A stretch of DNA of 15,434 bases from Acidobacteriota bacterium (lineage in GTDB: Bacteria > Acidobacteriota > Thermoanaerobaculia > Multivoradales > UBA5704), in assembly GCA_003223675.1 (NCBI GenBank), contig QHVW01000164.1:1-15434 (forward strand), read 5' to 3'. The notes below the pieces were generated by a model. It ran no database searches and had not been told where the DNA came from. It worked only from the letters and a program-made list of their open reading frames with translations. Shown here one piece after another: positions 14,580 through 15,434 of this stretch. The position numbers and the translations under genes are program-made. Every line of letters starts with the position of its first letter. The first letter of the stretch is position 1.

Positions 14580-15434
14580 ATGAATGCGAAGAAGCTCACC
14601 TGGACCGTGGCGGCGCTCGCCCTGACCCTGACACCCGCCGCGGGCGCGGTAACCCTGTCGCAGGTCGGCAGCGGCGTCGATATCAGCACCAGCTTCAACC
14701 CCAACATCCGGGAGGCGTCCGGCCTCGGCCTCGCCAAGAACCAGACGACCCTCTGGTCGATCACCGACAGCAACTGCACGGTCTTCAAGATGGATCTGAA
14801 CGGCTCCAGCGCGGGACGCTATCCCAGCCAGCCCTCGAGCTGCCCGGGCTCGCTCGGCACCACCGACTTCGAGGGGATCACCTACGCGCCGCCCCTGCCG
14901 GGCATCACGGACGATCATTATGTTTACATCGCGAACGAAAACGGAAACTCGATCGTTCCCTTCAACTACAACACCCTGCAATATGGGACGCAGATCCCGC
15001 TCTCGGGAATGTCGGGCTATAACTCGGTCCAATGCGGCGACGGCAACACGGTGTCGCAGGACTTCGCCAACGCGGGCAACAGCGGCCTCGAAGGGATCAC
15101 CTGGGACGGCAGCCACTTCTTCGTGATCAAAGAGAAGGATCCCGGGCTGATCCTCGAGCTCTCCTCCGATCTCACGCAGATCCTCGCCTGCAAGACGCTC
15201 AGCCTCCCGAACGCGACGGACTACTCGGACATCTCCTACGACTCGACGCGCGGCCTGTTCTGGATCGCGAGCGACGAAGCCCAAAGGGTCTACCTCTATG
15301 ACTGGAGCACCAACAGCATGGTGCAGAGCTGGCACTTCACCAACGCCGACATGGCCAACATGGAAGGGATCGCCTTCAACCCGGACAACAGCCGGCTCTA
15401 CATCACCACGGACAATGGCCTGGGCGCGGATTCG
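14580..15434 (+). CDS. Exported SdiA-regulated-domain (YjiK-like) protein, 3' end beyond window
   Basis: The frame opens at ATG 14580, seven bases after GAGGAGG (14566-14572), and stays open to the last base, giving 285 residues with no stop. Residues 1-23 form a signal peptide (MNAKKLTW..., ending AAGA), so the protein is periplasmic or secreted. The body looks like a beta-propeller of the SdiA-regulated/YjiK type: EASGLGL (45-51), LWSITDSN (58-65), then three DFEGITY/LEGITW/MEGIAF blade motifs (96-102, 170-175, 261-266), with VIKEKDPGLILEL (182-194), SDISYD (216-221) and FWIASDEAQRVY (227-238). Such domains are extracellular, probably calcium-dependent, of unknown substrate; some related propellers are phytase- or esterase-like. 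Four cysteines (66, 88, 152, 204) could pair. A C-terminal sorting signal cannot be judged because the end is missing. Confidence 0.78.
   Translation, partial: MNAKKLTWTVAALALTLTPAAGAVTLSQVGSGVDISTSFNPNIREASGLGLAKNQTTLWSITDSNCTVFKMDLNGSSAGRYPSQPSSCPGSLGTTDFEGITYAPPLPGITDDHYVYIANENGNSIVPFNYNTLQYGTQIPLSGMSGYNSVQCGDGNTVSQDFANAGNSGLEGITWDGSHFFVIKEKDPGLILELSSDLTQILACKTLSLPNATDYSDISYDSTRGLFWIASDEAQRVYLYDWSTNSMVQSWHFTNADMANMEGIAFNPDNSRLYITTDNGLGADS

Overview
The window is GC-rich DNA (hand-counted rows of typical genes are about 75-80% G+C) with dense coding, short Shine-Dalgarno sites and many start/stop overlaps. It carries an outer-membrane FadL-type porin, so the host is probably diderm. Tandem membrane-anchored PP2C phosphatases and a MoxR/DUF58/SpoIIM/RDD/DUF4350/DUF4129 cluster suggest Acidobacteriota, possibly a Thermoanaerobaculia-like lineage. 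That placement is inference from gene content, not a database result.

Layout. 1-740 (+): the 3' end of a FadL/OmpP1-type gene, then a small exported two-haem c-type cytochrome-like protein, closed by a strong hairpin at 769-796. 903-5515 (+): two tandem paralogous membrane proteins, each ending in a SpoIIE/RsbU-type PP2C phosphatase domain with all metal-binding aspartates, coupled by a TGATG overlap. Their stop abuts, with no spacer, the stop of a long minus-strand cluster. On the minus strand, in transcription order: MaoC-type hydratase (14473-13949), polytopic GPDPase-type membrane protein (13809-12871), DUF4129 protein (12899-12159), DUF4350 protein (12162-10867), [interruption], MoxR AAA+ ATPase (9734-8778), DUF58 protein (8774-7467), SpoIIM-family membrane protein (7467-6466) and RDD membrane protein (6469-5516). 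Most junctions overlap by 1-29 bases or are 3 bases apart, so these form a translationally coupled unit. From 14580 (+) an exported SdiA-regulated-domain protein starts and runs off the window; it has no stop here. No stretch of more than about 175 bases lacks a gene.

The main observation is the interruption. Between DUF4350 and MoxR, genes usually adjacent in this conserved cluster, lies an oppositely oriented cassette of lower G+C (about 50-58% in sampled rows). It encodes a 77-residue DUF2188 protein and a 226-residue protein with features of a TIR / nucleoside-deoxyribosyltransferase-like Rossmannoid fold, joined by a GTGA overlap. The cassette is bracketed by a perfect 12-base direct repeat, GGCCATTCGTCA, at 9729-9740 (over the MoxR start codon) and 10890-10901 (in the 3' end of the DUF4350 gene). 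Removing one repeat copy and the DNA between restores a plausible ancestral junction: the DUF4350 frame would stop 23 bases into MoxR, and a GGAG would sit 7 bases before the MoxR ATG. This looks like a small, recombinase-free gene-pair insertion into a coupled operon, plausibly a minimal nucleotide- or NAD-directed defence or stress module. Its function is inference.

How the genes may work together: the MoxR ATPase with the VWA-like DUF58 protein and membrane partners (DUF4350, DUF4129, SpoIIM, RDD, GPDPase-type protein) is a widely conserved but poorly characterised envelope-associated chaperone/assembly cluster. The PP2C pair probably senses an extracytoplasmic or membrane signal and dephosphorylates an anti-sigma-antagonist-type partner that is not in the window.
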